Positions 18,451 through 25,471 of a stretch of 64,000 nt of DNA are shown piece after piece. The number at the start of each line of letters is the position of its first letter. The first letter of the stretch is position 1. A program made the translations under genes and the position numbers. Origin of the DNA: Ewingella americana ATCC 33852 (GTDB lineage: Bacteria > Pseudomonadota > Gammaproteobacteria > Enterobacterales > Enterobacteriaceae); the NCBI RefSeq assembly GCF_000735345.1, contig NZ_JMPJ01000056.1, positions 35,720-99,719 on the forward strand, given 5' to 3'. Below the pieces are notes generated by a model. That model worked only from the letters and a program-made list of their open reading frames with translations. It ran no database searches and was not told the origin of the DNA.

Positions 18451-18819
18451 TTATTCCCGGAAGACGCAGAGCCGCAGATGCACCCGTAATATCGGCACCG
18501 GAACGACTTCAGGCAGGCGAGTACGCAGAATGGCCACGTTGCCCGGCGAGAGGAATGCCAGCAGCAAGCTAAAGACCAAGAGTGCGAAATCAAGAATGAC
18601 AGGAGGCACGGAAAGCAGCGATTTGCTGCTCAATTCGCAAGGCGCGGGAATTTCAGTCAGGTCAGAGGTCGACTTGGCAGACACCGCCTGAGAGGCGACG
18701 TCCTGACGCAGGGAAGCAGACAACGCGTTCAGCCCGGCGATGCGCTGCGTCATACAAGTAAGTATGACCAGACAAGCCAGGCAGAAGAAGATCAGTGCTG
18801 AACGCCGTTTTTTATCCAT
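18451..18819 (-). CDS. scsA: ScsA-like small membrane protein
   Basis: Protein of 122 residues with two hydrophobic stretches (ALIFFCLACLVILTCM near the N-terminus and a central ILDFALLVFSLLLAFLS). The PCELSSKSLLSVPPV segment between them is typical of ScsA. It is the first gene of the scsABCD set and has the expected length of about 120 residues. The ATG at 18819 is preferred over the TTG three bases upstream because GAGGG lies eight bases before it. The function of ScsA is poorly defined; a role in peroxide and copper tolerance has been proposed for Salmonella. Confidence 0.8.
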   Translation of the reverse strand: MDKKRRSALIFFCLACLVILTCMTQRIAGLNALSASLRQDVASQAVSAKSTSDLTEIPAPCELSSKSLLSVPPVILDFALLVFSLLLAFLSPGNVAILRTRLPEVVPVPILRVHLRLCVFRE

Positions 18820-18952
18820 CAATCCCTCATGAAATTACGCCAGTATTCTAGCCCCCGGCCAAACATTCACAAGGATTATGTATCCGCCATTACAGGACTT
18901 TACGTTCAAGGTGCTGAAATGACACTTATTCCGCCGCCTAAAGCATTGGAAT

Positions 18953-18981
18953 CGGCTAAATGATACTGTATATTTAGCCAG
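18953..18981. promoter_or_regulatory. LexA-like box with overlapping palindrome upstream of dinI-like gene
   Basis: CTGTATATTTAGCCAG (18966-18981) matches the LexA box CTGT-N8-ACAG at seven of eight defined bases. It overlaps a perfect inverted repeat GGCTAAAT (18953-18960) / ATTTAGCC (18972-18979). It lies 29 bases before the start codon. Confidence 0.6.
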
Positions 18982-19009
18982 TTAATTACCTATAAAGGAT
19001 TGAGACTAA

Positions 19010-19252
19010 ATGTTAGTAGAGCTGGTGTATGACAAACGTAATGTTTCCGGCATTCCTGATGCCAATGACAAAATCCATGCCGAATTAACCAAGCGCGTCC
19101 ATCGCCTGTTCCCGGATGCAGCGGTGAAGGTCAAACCGATGCAAGCCAACGGCTTGAACACCTCGGGTGCCAGCAAACAGGACCGTTCGCAGCTCAACCA
19201 GATGCTCGAGGAGATGTTTGAAGAAGCGGATGAATGGCTATCCGTTGAATGA
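19010..19252 (+). CDS. DinI-family protein
   Basis: 80 residues, the same size and pattern as E. coli DinI (81), with the family ending LNQMLEEMFEEADEWLSVE. DinI stabilises or modulates RecA filaments and so tunes the SOS response. Sequence identity to DinI is modest, so this may be a paralogue or a phage-type DinI-like protein. A LexA-like box 29 bases upstream agrees with SOS control. AAGGA lies 12 bases before the ATG. Confidence 0.8.
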   Translation: MLVELVYDKRNVSGIPDANDKIHAELTKRVHRLFPDAAVKVKPMQANGLNTSGASKQDRSQLNQMLEEMFEEADEWLSVE

Positions 19253-19517
19253 TTTAGAGGATTGTTTGCCGTTAAGGCAAATAAGGTGTGAAATCCGCCC
19301 GCCAATTCGTATTTACTTACAAAGGGCAATTGAATTAAACATAACCCAGCAGCGGCTTATTATAATATGTCTATGATACTAAAAATCATATCAATCAGAA
19401 TGATGAGCACTGTTTTTTCCGCTGGGTTTTTTAACCATTTTTGGGTCTATAACCCCCTTCGCGACGGCAGGCTTGTCATTTTTGGCACTATCACGCCCAT
19501 GACTTTGCGAAGTAAAC
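19253..19517. other. AT-rich region between the dinI-like and ftsI-like genes
   Basis: Contains a short hairpin TTTGCC-GTTAA-GGCAAA (19265-19281) that may end the dinI-like transcript. A -10-like TATAAT follows at 19361-19366. A separated inverted repeat, CCCAGC...CGG near 19345 and CCGCTGGG followed by six T near 19419, flanks it. The last could be a terminator of a short transcript, but I cannot define one. Confidence 0.35.
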
Positions 19518-21293
19518 ATGCCTCCAAAAAAACCGACTAAGCCGGCTGCACAACCCCACTTTTACTCGAAGCGCTTTGCCCTTATTTGTGTCGGCATCTT
19601 GGGTTGTATGGCATTTTTGCTGGCCCGCGTAGGCTATTTGCAACTGCTCAACCGCCCGATGCTTGAGCGTCAGGCCGACCAGCGCTCTTTGCGCTCCACG
19701 GTGATCCCAGCCGATCGCGGCACCATTGCTGACCGCAGCGGCCATCCGCTGGCGCTGAGCGTGGCTTCCAAAGACATTATTGCCGATCCTTTCCGCGTTC
19801 TTCAGCTGCACAGCGATCTCAATAGCCCGAAATGGCAATATCTGGCGCAGGCGCTGAACATGCCGCTGTCCCAGTTGCAGCAAACCATTACCAGCGATCC
19901 GAACCGCCGCTTTGTCTACCTTGGGCGTAAAATCGAGCAAGGCATCGCCAATGACATTGCCCAGCTGCATCTGGGTGGTATCACCAGCCAGCACGATGAC
20001 AGCCGTTACTACCCGATGAGCGACGCCGCCGCCAACCTGGTGGGGATTGTCGGCACGGATAACGAAGGTCTGACGGGCATCGAGAAAGGCTTCAATACCC
20101 TGCTTGAAGGCAAGCCGGGCATGCGCGAATACCGTCAGGACGGCCACGGCAACGTGATTGGTATTTTGAAAGAAGTGCCGCCGCAGCAGCCGCCAACGGT
20201 CAATCTGAGTATCGACAGCTTTATGCAGTACGTGATGTATTCACGCCTGCGCGCGGGGGTGATGCTCAACCAAGCAGACTCGGGCGCTGCGGTGCTGGTG
20301 GATGTGAATACCGGGGAAATTCTCGGGATGGCCTCCTACCCTTCTTATAATCCGAACAACTACGCCGGCGTTCAGCCAAAAGACATGCGTAACGTGGCGA
20401 TAAGCGACAGCTTCGAGCCGGGTTCGACGGTGAAACCTCTGGTGGTGATGGTGTCGCTGGCGCGCAAAATGATCCGCCCGGACTCAGTACTCGACACCCA
20501 CCCGTACACCGTTAACGGCCACTTAATCAAAGACGTCGGCCACTGGCCTGCGCTGACCATCACCGGCGTGTTACAGAAATCCAGTGACATCGCGGTATCA
20601 CACATGGCGCTGGCGATGCCCGCGCAGGTGCTGGTTGACCTCTACCACTCGTTTGGCTTGGGTAAACCGACTGACTTGGGTATCGGCGGCGAGAGTAGCG
20701 GCTACTTCCCGCTGCACCGCGACCGTTGGGCTGACATCGAGCGTGCTACCTTCTCCTTCGGCTACGGCCTGCGCGTGACGCCGCTGCAAATCGCCCGCGA
20801 ATACGCCACTATCGGCGCATTAGGCATTTACCGTCCGCTGTCGATAACCAAAGTGACGCCGCCGGTGATCGGCAAGCGCGTGATGGCCGCTGACGTGGTG
20901 CAAACCGTGATCCATATGATGGAAAGTGACGCCCTGCCCGGCGGTTCGGGTCTGAGCGCGGCGGTGCCGGGTTATCGTCTGGCCATCAAAACCGGTACGG
21001 CGGAAAAGCTGGGCACCAGCGGCAAGTATGATGGTGGCTACGTCAACTACACCGCGGGCGTGGCTCCGGCCAGTAACCCACGGGTTGCGCTGGTAGTGAT
21101 GGTTAACAACCCGCAAGCGGGTAAACACTTTGGTGGTTCAGTGGCGGGGCCGATTTTCGGCCAAATCATGGGACAAGTGCTGAATCATATGAACATTGCG
21201 CCTGACGCGCTGGTGCCAGAAACGCCGCCGGAAACTATCATTAACGGCGGTCAAAAAACCAACTTAGTGCGTCGTAACGCTAGCTCAGAATGA
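19518..21293 (+). CDS. FtsI paralogue, PBP3-like peptidoglycan transpeptidase
   Basis: Class B penicillin-binding protein of 591 residues. It has a cytosolic N-terminus, one membrane helix (FALICVGILGCMAFLLARVG), a pedestal domain and a C-terminal transpeptidase domain. The active-site serine is S302 in GSTVKP, and the KTG motif is at 491-493 in AIKTGTAEK. The SxN motif reads S355-S-D357. It is not in the dcw cluster, so it is a second FtsI-like enzyme, comparable to PBP3SAL of Salmonella, which supports division in acidic conditions. It stands alone between a DinI-like gene and small membrane ORFs. The role here is inferred. Confidence 0.88.
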   Translation: MPPKKPTKPAAQPHFYSKRFALICVGILGCMAFLLARVGYLQLLNRPMLERQADQRSLRSTVIPADRGTIADRSGHPLALSVASKDIIADPFRVLQLHSDLNSPKWQYLAQALNMPLSQLQQTITSDPNRRFVYLGRKIEQGIANDIAQLHLGGITSQHDDSRYYPMSDAAANLVGIVGTDNEGLTGIEKGFNTLLEGKPGMREYRQDGHGNVIGILKEVPPQQPPTVNLSIDSFMQYVMYSRLRAGVMLNQADSGAAVLVDVNTGEILGMASYPSYNPNNYAGVQPKDMRNVAISDSFEPGSTVKPLVVMVSLARKMIRPDSVLDTHPYTVNGHLIKDVGHWPALTITGVLQKSSDIAVSHMALAMPAQVLVDLYHSFGLGKPTDLGIGGESSGYFPLHRDRWADIERATFSFGYGLRVTPLQIAREYATIGALGIYRPLSITKVTPPVIGKRVMAADVVQTVIHMMESDALPGGSGLSAAVPGYRLAIKTGTAEKLGTSGKYDGGYVNYTAGVAPASNPRVALVVMVNNPQAGKHFGGSVAGPIFGQIMGQVLNHMNIAPDALVPETPPETIINGGQKTNLVRRNASSE

Positions 21294-21381
21294 TTTTTTT
21301 ACCCGCGCAGACTGGATTTCTGTGATTAATATGGGTAACTTCCCGCTTGTCTCGCCCGGTACGGGTAAGCTAAGAGGAAGA

Positions 21382-21495
21382 GTGAAAACTCTGAGAAGTA
21401 AAACGATGAAACGGCTTTTTATGGTTTTAGTGGTTTTTATCGCAGTGTGTGCCGCCGTCATTGCCTTAAATATGCACGGCACCGGCCCTTGGTGA
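21382..21495 (+). CDS. Putative small membrane protein, 37 residues
   Basis: A short ORF starting at GTG 21382 with a good AAGAGGAAG just upstream, or at ATG 21406 giving 29 residues. The product has a basic start (MKRLF), one hydrophobic helix (MVLVVFIAVCAAVIAL) and the tail NMHGTGPW. I do not recognise the family. The ribosome site and helix support a real membrane microprotein. Confidence 0.45.
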   Translation: MKTLRSKTMKRLFMVLVVFIAVCAAVIALNMHGTGPW

Positions 21496-21528
21496 TAGGT
21501 ACCAGCCACTTTCCAGCGAGGGGTGATT

Positions 21529-21636
21529 TTGCCAACAGGTAAGCGATTTATCATATTGATTATTGCGATTTTGATTGGCATCGTGGTGCTAGACGATATC
21601 ATCGCGCGGGTTATCCACTGGATTTTACTGCACTAA
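21529..21636 (+). CDS. Putative small membrane protein, 35 residues
   Basis: ORF from TTG 21529 (or GTG 21523) with GAGGGG a few bases upstream. The product has one hydrophobic helix (FIILIIAILIGIVVL) and the tail DDIIARVIHWILLH. It follows the other microprotein after 33 bases on the same strand. The family is unknown. Confidence 0.4.
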   Translation: MPTGKRFIILIIAILIGIVVLDDIIARVIHWILLH

Positions 21637-21810
21637 TCAATGGCCCGTTGGGTCGGAGTGAAACCTCTCCGTCATCGGGTCATTTATTGCCTTACCCCTG
21701 AATTTATAAGGGTTTTCTTTGGCAACAACTCATCTCTGCTACTTTAGGCTCCTGCGCCAACACGGCGAAGTTGTGTATAATAGCTTATCGAACATTAAGA
21801 AAGACGGGTT

Positions 21811-22197
21811 ATGGCTCAGGACATTCATCTCACAATCGTCTGCGCACTCAGCAAATGGATCGAAGGCCATCTTGGGCGCGTTATCCACCTTGAAGAGTTG
21901 GCTGAATACTCAGGCTATTCGCTGTGGCACATGCAAAAACTGTTCAAAGAATCTACCGGCATTTCACTCGGTAAGTATATCCGTGAGCGCCGTTTGGCGA
22001 GTGCGGTCTATCAATTAAGCAGCAGTGACACGCCGATTTTCGATATCGCAATGGATTTTGGCTTCGGCTCACAGTCGCATTTCACTTACATGTTCCGTAA
22101 GCGTTTTAACATCACGCCTTATGAGTTCCGCCAAAATCCCGATATCAAGCTCGAAGTCGCCCCGCCGCTGCATATCATTCATCAAAAAACGGCCTAA
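21811..22197 (+). CDS. AraC/XylS-family activator of the MarA/RamA/SoxS type
   Basis: Stand-alone AraC-type DNA-binding protein of 128 residues (MarA has 127), with no effector domain. The two helix-turn-helix units are visible: LEELAEYSGYSLWHMQKLFK and, in the second, FDIAMDFGFGSQSHFTYMFR. GISLGKYIRERRL between them matches the MarA/RamA/Rob group. Such proteins activate stress and efflux genes by binding marboxes. A -10-like TATAAT sits at 21776-21781. The micF promoter 3 kb away carries a marbox, so it may be a target. Confidence 0.85.
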   Translation: MAQDIHLTIVCALSKWIEGHLGRVIHLEELAEYSGYSLWHMQKLFKESTGISLGKYIRERRLASAVYQLSSSDTPIFDIAMDFGFGSQSHFTYMFRKRFNITPYEFRQNPDIKLEVAPPLHIIHQKTA

Positions 22198-22205
22198 ATC
22201 TGGCG

Positions 22206-22673
22206 TTAGAATCCGAAGTCGCTCAATGAAGGATAATCATCCGGGCGACGACCTAACGGCCAGTCGAACTTGCGTTCACTCTCTTTGATCGGCAGATCGT
22301 TGATGCAGGCGTAGCGGGCAAACATCTGACCTTCCTCGTTAAACTCCCAGTTTTCATTGCCGAAGCTGCGATACCAGTTGCCGGAATCATCTCGCCATTC
22401 ATAGGCAAAACGCACCGCGATGCGCGCGCCGTCGAAGGCCCACAGCTCTTTGATCAGGCGATATTCCAGCTCTTTGGCCCATTTGCGCTCCAGAAATGCC
22501 ACCACGGCGTCCTGCCCTTCGGCGAACTCACTGCGGTTTCTCCAGCGAGTGTCTTCGGAGTAAACCTGACGCACACGCTGCGGATCGCGGCTGTTCCACG
22601 CATCTTCGGCTAAACGAACTTTTTCAATCGCGCTTTCACGGGTAAAGGGCGGCAATGGCGGTTTAATTGGCAT
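22206..22673 (-). CDS. NTF2-like protein of the DUF1348 family
   Basis: 155-residue protein of the SnoaL/NTF2-like fold, family DUF1348 (YybH-like nuclear transport factor 2 fold). Typical segments are [29 protein letters not shown] and [19 protein letters not shown]. The molecular role is unknown. The ATG at 22673 is preferred because GAGG lies five bases upstream. It diverges from a TetR-family gene, with a twin palindromic operator in the 125-bp gap, so it is probably the target of that repressor. Confidence 0.85.
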   Translation of the reverse strand: MPIKPPLPPFTRESAIEKVRLAEDAWNSRDPQRVRQVYSEDTRWRNRSEFAEGQDAVVAFLERKWAKELEYRLIKELWAFDGARIAVRFAYEWRDDSGNWYRSFGNENWEFNEEGQMFARYACINDLPIKESERKFDWPLGRRPDDYPSLSDFGF

Positions 22674-22696
22674 AAGCACCTCGAGTTAGAAATTTA

Positions 22697-22752
22697 TGTA
22701 GACAACTCTGTCTACGTAATTAAACTAGCTCAAGTAGACAGAGTTGTCTACA
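22697..22752. promoter_or_regulatory. Twin palindromic operator of the TetR-type regulator
   Basis: TGTAGACAACTCTGTCTAC (22697-22715) and GTAGACAGAGTTGTCTACA (22734-22752) are perfect 19-base reverse complements separated by 18 bases. Each arm is itself a palindrome GTAGACA-N4-TGTCTAC, as expected for a TetR-dimer site. It lies between the divergent DUF1348 and TetR genes. Confidence 0.85.
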
Positions 22753-22798
22753 CTGACCATCGCCGAAAAATGAAATCAATCGCTGACTGGAAATCCTA

Positions 22799-23386
22799 AT
22801 GCCTCTCTCTCCTTCTACTGATATCAGTACGCTGGCTGCCCGCGACCGCATCCTGCTGACGGCTCATCAGCTGTTTTACCGCGACGGCATTCGCGCCACG
22901 GGCATTGATCTGATCATCAAACAGGCTGGCGTCACCAAAGTGACCTTTTACCGCCACTTTCCCAGCAAGAATGCCTTGGTTTTGGCTTTTTTGGAGTATC
23001 GCCATCAACGCTGGATGAGCTGGTTCGCCAACAGTTTGCAGAAGAATATGGCGCAGCCTAACGCCCGTCTCGCCGTGGCGCTGCCAAAAACGCTGGAAGA
23101 GTGGTTCAGTGATGAGGATTTTCGCGGCTGTGCTTTTATCAACAGCGCGCTGGAATTCGCCGAAGCCCTGCCCGAAGTCACCACCCACGCGGCGCAGCAT
23201 AAGCAGCAAATGGCTGAGGAGATTGCGCGTTACCTGCCCGGATCCGCACCCGATTTTATGGCGCAGGCCATTGCTTTGCTGGTGGATGGCGCGATTGTCA
23301 ACGCGCAGATTGGTGGAGAGAATAAGCAGGAGACGGCCCTACTCTGCTCGGCGCTGGAGCTCTGGCTTGCTCCGCGAGCAGTCTAG
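22799..23386 (+). CDS. TetR/AcrR-family transcriptional regulator
   Basis: 195-residue repressor. The N-terminal helix-turn-helix is complete: ARDRILLTAHQLFYRDGIRA, then GVTKVTFYRHFPSKNALVLA. The C-terminal ligand domain has the RGCAFINSALEFAE motif common in the subgroup that controls DUF1348 or oxidoreductase genes. It very likely binds the two palindromes upstream and represses both itself and the divergent DUF1348 gene. The inducer is unknown. Confidence 0.88.
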   Translation: MPLSPSTDISTLAARDRILLTAHQLFYRDGIRATGIDLIIKQAGVTKVTFYRHFPSKNALVLAFLEYRHQRWMSWFANSLQKNMAQPNARLAVALPKTLEEWFSDEDFRGCAFINSALEFAEALPEVTTHAAQHKQQMAEEIARYLPGSAPDFMAQAIALLVDGAIVNAQIGGENKQETALLCSALELWLAPRAV

Positions 23387-23395
23387 GCGACGGGC

Positions 23396-23420
23396 ACAAA
23401 AAACGCGGCATAGGCCGCGT
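23396..23420 (-). terminator. Terminator of the porin gene
   Basis: On the minus strand ACGCGGC-CTAT-GCCGCGT is followed by seven T. It lies about 70 bases after the porin stop codon and just past the convergent TetR gene. Confidence 0.85.
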
Positions 23421-23488
23421 CTTCTGTTACTGCATCATTCTGTGTCTGAGAATGCCTGTCTCTTGTGGCAATGGTCCACGCGAACAGG

Positions 23489-24610
23489 TTAGAACTGGTA
23501 CACCAAGCCAACCGCCGTGACGTTATCAGTATTGATACCGGCATTTTGGGTGAACTGGTTGTCATCAAGCAGGTTAATTTTGTAGTCGACATAAGTGGAC
23601 ATATTTTTGTTGAAGTAATACGTCGCACCCAGATCCACGAATTTGACCAAGTCCTGATCGTCGTAGTTGTTACCCAAACGGTCAGTACCTAAGTCAGAGC
23701 CGCGAGTCTGGTTATAGGCCACGAATGGACGCAGACCAAAGTCGAACTGGTAGCTGGCGTAGGCTTCTACAGACTGAGCTTTGTTGGCATAACCGTAAGC
23801 TTCTGAATCCGTAGAACCGAAGCGTGACGCGTTATAGGACTGAGTAAACATCGCTGCCAGATAGACATTGTTGGCGTCATATTTCAGGCCGCCGCTGTAA
23901 CCTTCAGCCTTCTTACCTTGCCCCATAATGCCCGGCGCAGAGTTCTGCTCATCGGTACGATCAGAGTTGAAGAAGGCACCGGCCACGCTGACGCCCGCGC
24001 CAATGTCATAGCTCAGAGACGCACCGTAGCCGTCGCCGTTCTGCGTTAAGACGTCACGCGTACCCGGCTCACCGCCACCGCTGTCGTTTTTGCCTTGATA
24101 TTGCAGAGCAAAGTTCAGGCCATCGACTAAGCCGAAGAAGTTGTTGTTACGGTAAGTGGCTACACCGTTGGTACGCTGGAACAGGAACTGGTCCGCGCCA
24201 TAGGTGGAGCCATCGAACTCAGGCTGTAAGTCGGTCCACGCCGCGACGTCGTACAGCACGCCGTTGTTACGACCGTAGTCGAATGAACCGTAATCGCCGA
24301 ATTTCAGACCTGCAAAACCGTAACGGGTAAATGAACGGTTATCTTCGCTTTCCGCCTGATTGGCTTGAACCTGATACTCCCACTGGCCGTAACCGGTCAG
24401 TTGGTCAGTGATCTGAGTTTCGCCTTTAAAACCAAGACGGATGTAGCTCTGATCGCCGTCAGAACCTTTATCGCTCGAGAAATAGTGTAAACCATCGACC
24501 AAACCATACAGGTCGAGTTTATTGCCATCTTTATTATAAACTTCTGCCGCACTTGCTGATCCTGCGACTAATAAAGCCGGGATCATAAGAGAAAGAATAC
24601 GACGTTTCAT
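23489..24610 (-). CDS. ompC: OmpC/OmpF-type general porin
   Basis: Outer-membrane trimeric porin of 373 residues. A 21-residue signal peptide ([21 protein letters not shown]) precedes the mature start [15 protein letters not shown]. The 16-strand barrel ends in a C-terminal phenylalanine (VGLVYQF). The constriction loop L3 appears as [16 protein letters not shown], where E. coli porins have PEFGGDT. Position next to micF matches E. coli ompC. Expression is expected to depend on OmpR; the -10 TATAAT is at 24688-24683 with a poor -35, and OmpR-like boxes lie upstream. Confidence 0.88.
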   Translation of the reverse strand: MKRRILSLMIPALLVAGSASAAEVYNKDGNKLDLYGLVDGLHYFSSDKGSDGDQSYIRLGFKGETQITDQLTGYGQWEYQVQANQAESEDNRSFTRYGFAGLKFGDYGSFDYGRNNGVLYDVAAWTDLQPEFDGSTYGADQFLFQRTNGVATYRNNNFFGLVDGLNFALQYQGKNDSGGGEPGTRDVLTQNGDGYGASLSYDIGAGVSVAGAFFNSDRTDEQNSAPGIMGQGKKAEGYSGGLKYDANNVYLAAMFTQSYNASRFGSTDSEAYGYANKAQSVEAYASYQFDFGLRPFVAYNQTRGSDLGTDRLGNNYDDQDLVKFVDLGATYYFNKNMSTYVDYKINLLDDNQFTQNAGINTDNVTAVGLVYQF

Positions 24611-24682
24611 TTTGAGCTATCCTCGTAGGGTGTCGAGCCTGCCACTGATTGATAAATGCAAGGTGAAGGTAAAACGTTTCGA

Positions 24683-24688
24683 ATTATA
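24683..24688 (-). promoter_or_regulatory. Porin promoter -10 element
   Basis: Perfect TATAAT on the minus strand, leaving a 5' untranslated region of about 65 bases, with no good -35. This is typical of an activator-dependent ompC promoter. Confidence 0.6.
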
Positions 24689-24761
24689 TGCTCGACATGG
24701 CAAATCCATTCTCTGGATATAAAGGGAATTAATCCAGAAAGAAAATGATACCAAATTAATG

Positions 24762-24795
24762 ATAATGTTTCTGAACAATTATTAGATGTAAGAAA
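24762..24795 (-). promoter_or_regulatory. Candidate OmpR-binding boxes of the porin promoter
   Basis: On the minus strand TCTTACATC and TCAGAAACATTATC resemble the E. coli ompC OmpR boxes (TTTACATTTTGAAACAT). They lie about 75-110 bases upstream of the -10. Confidence 0.4.
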
Positions 24796-24902
24796 ATATT
24801 AATAAAAGGGAACTTTTCGCTAGCTTTACACATGTTAAAATAAAGCACTAATCGCTAAAATACTGAAAAAACCTTACAAAACAACAAACTAAAATACATA
24901 AC

Positions 24903-24922
24903 AGAGCACTAAGTGATAAAGC
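24903..24922 (+). promoter_or_regulatory. Marbox of the micF promoter
   Basis: GCAC (24906-24909), eight bases, then AAA (24918-24920) fits the MarA/SoxS/Rob consensus GCAC-N8-AAA. It overlaps the -35 position for the -10 TATACT at 24941-24946. The E. coli micF promoter has an equivalent site. Confidence 0.65.
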
Positions 24923-24953
24923 AAAAAAAGTGGGAATCTATATACTTTATCTC

Positions 24954-25035
24954 GCTATCATCATTATTGTTAATTATTACCCTCATTACCAGATTATCTG
25001 GAAACAACAACCGGTCTTATGACCGGTTTTTTTTT
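24954..25035 (+). ncRNA. micF: MicF antisense small RNA
   Basis: Starts with GCTATCATCATTATTG, the conserved 5' antisense end of MicF (GCTATCATCATTAACT in E. coli). It ends in ACCGGTCTTATGACCGGT followed by nine T, an Hfq-type terminator. Length is about 82 bases against 93 in E. coli. It is divergent from the ompC-type porin gene, as in E. coli, and has a -10 TATACT at 24941-24946 and a marbox. MicF base-pairs with the translation start of ompF-type porin mRNAs and blocks translation, also acting on lrp and other mRNAs. Confidence 0.92.
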
Positions 25036-25471
25036 GCCAAAAATGCGGTAGTTTCCCAATGTGACATTCCCATGAAAATGTTATTTCTCAGCGGTAGTAT
25101 AATAATGAGAATTCGCAAATAATTTACTTTTGACATATTAACTCCTTATTTCCTACATACTCCTTCCGTATTTCTTATCGTTATTTACTTAATATCCTCA
25201 CATTTCCGACAGCATTTTCTTAATATCCGCTAGAAAAATAATCAGTAATAATGACCATAAAACAGTCAGTTAATTAACCTTGCGGGTTTGCTCTCCACAA
25301 AAATCTCATTATCTGTACAGTATTAGTCACGCGGCAGGCGGATCCGGTACTATAAGAGCAATCTCGCTGATGTGATGATTTGCAACCGATACACTGTCGC
25401 CTATCTAAGGCACGTCGCGCGTTAAATTGATGACATCGCCACCCTTATACGTCCCGGATTGAAGGAATCTC
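25036..25471. other. AT-rich gap between micF and the DUF4034-like gene
   Basis: 436 bases, AT-rich up to about 25300, then near average. No ORF is convincing. A possible promoter for the gene at 25472 has TATAAG at 25351-25356. I see no terminator or repeat. Confidence 0.4.

Noticed and set aside
24633-24648. 15-base identity (GTCGAGCCTGCCACT) with a segment near 26042 inside the DUF4034-like gene
   Set aside because: Too short, no flanking similarity and no inverted or target-site structure; treated as chance.
24913-25122. ORF of 69 codons overlapping micF
   Set aside because: It runs through the MicF RNA and its terminator; the sequence is explained by the small RNA.
25312-25322. CTGTACAG palindrome considered as a LexA box
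   Set aside because: LexA sites need eight bases between CTGT and ACAG; here there are none.
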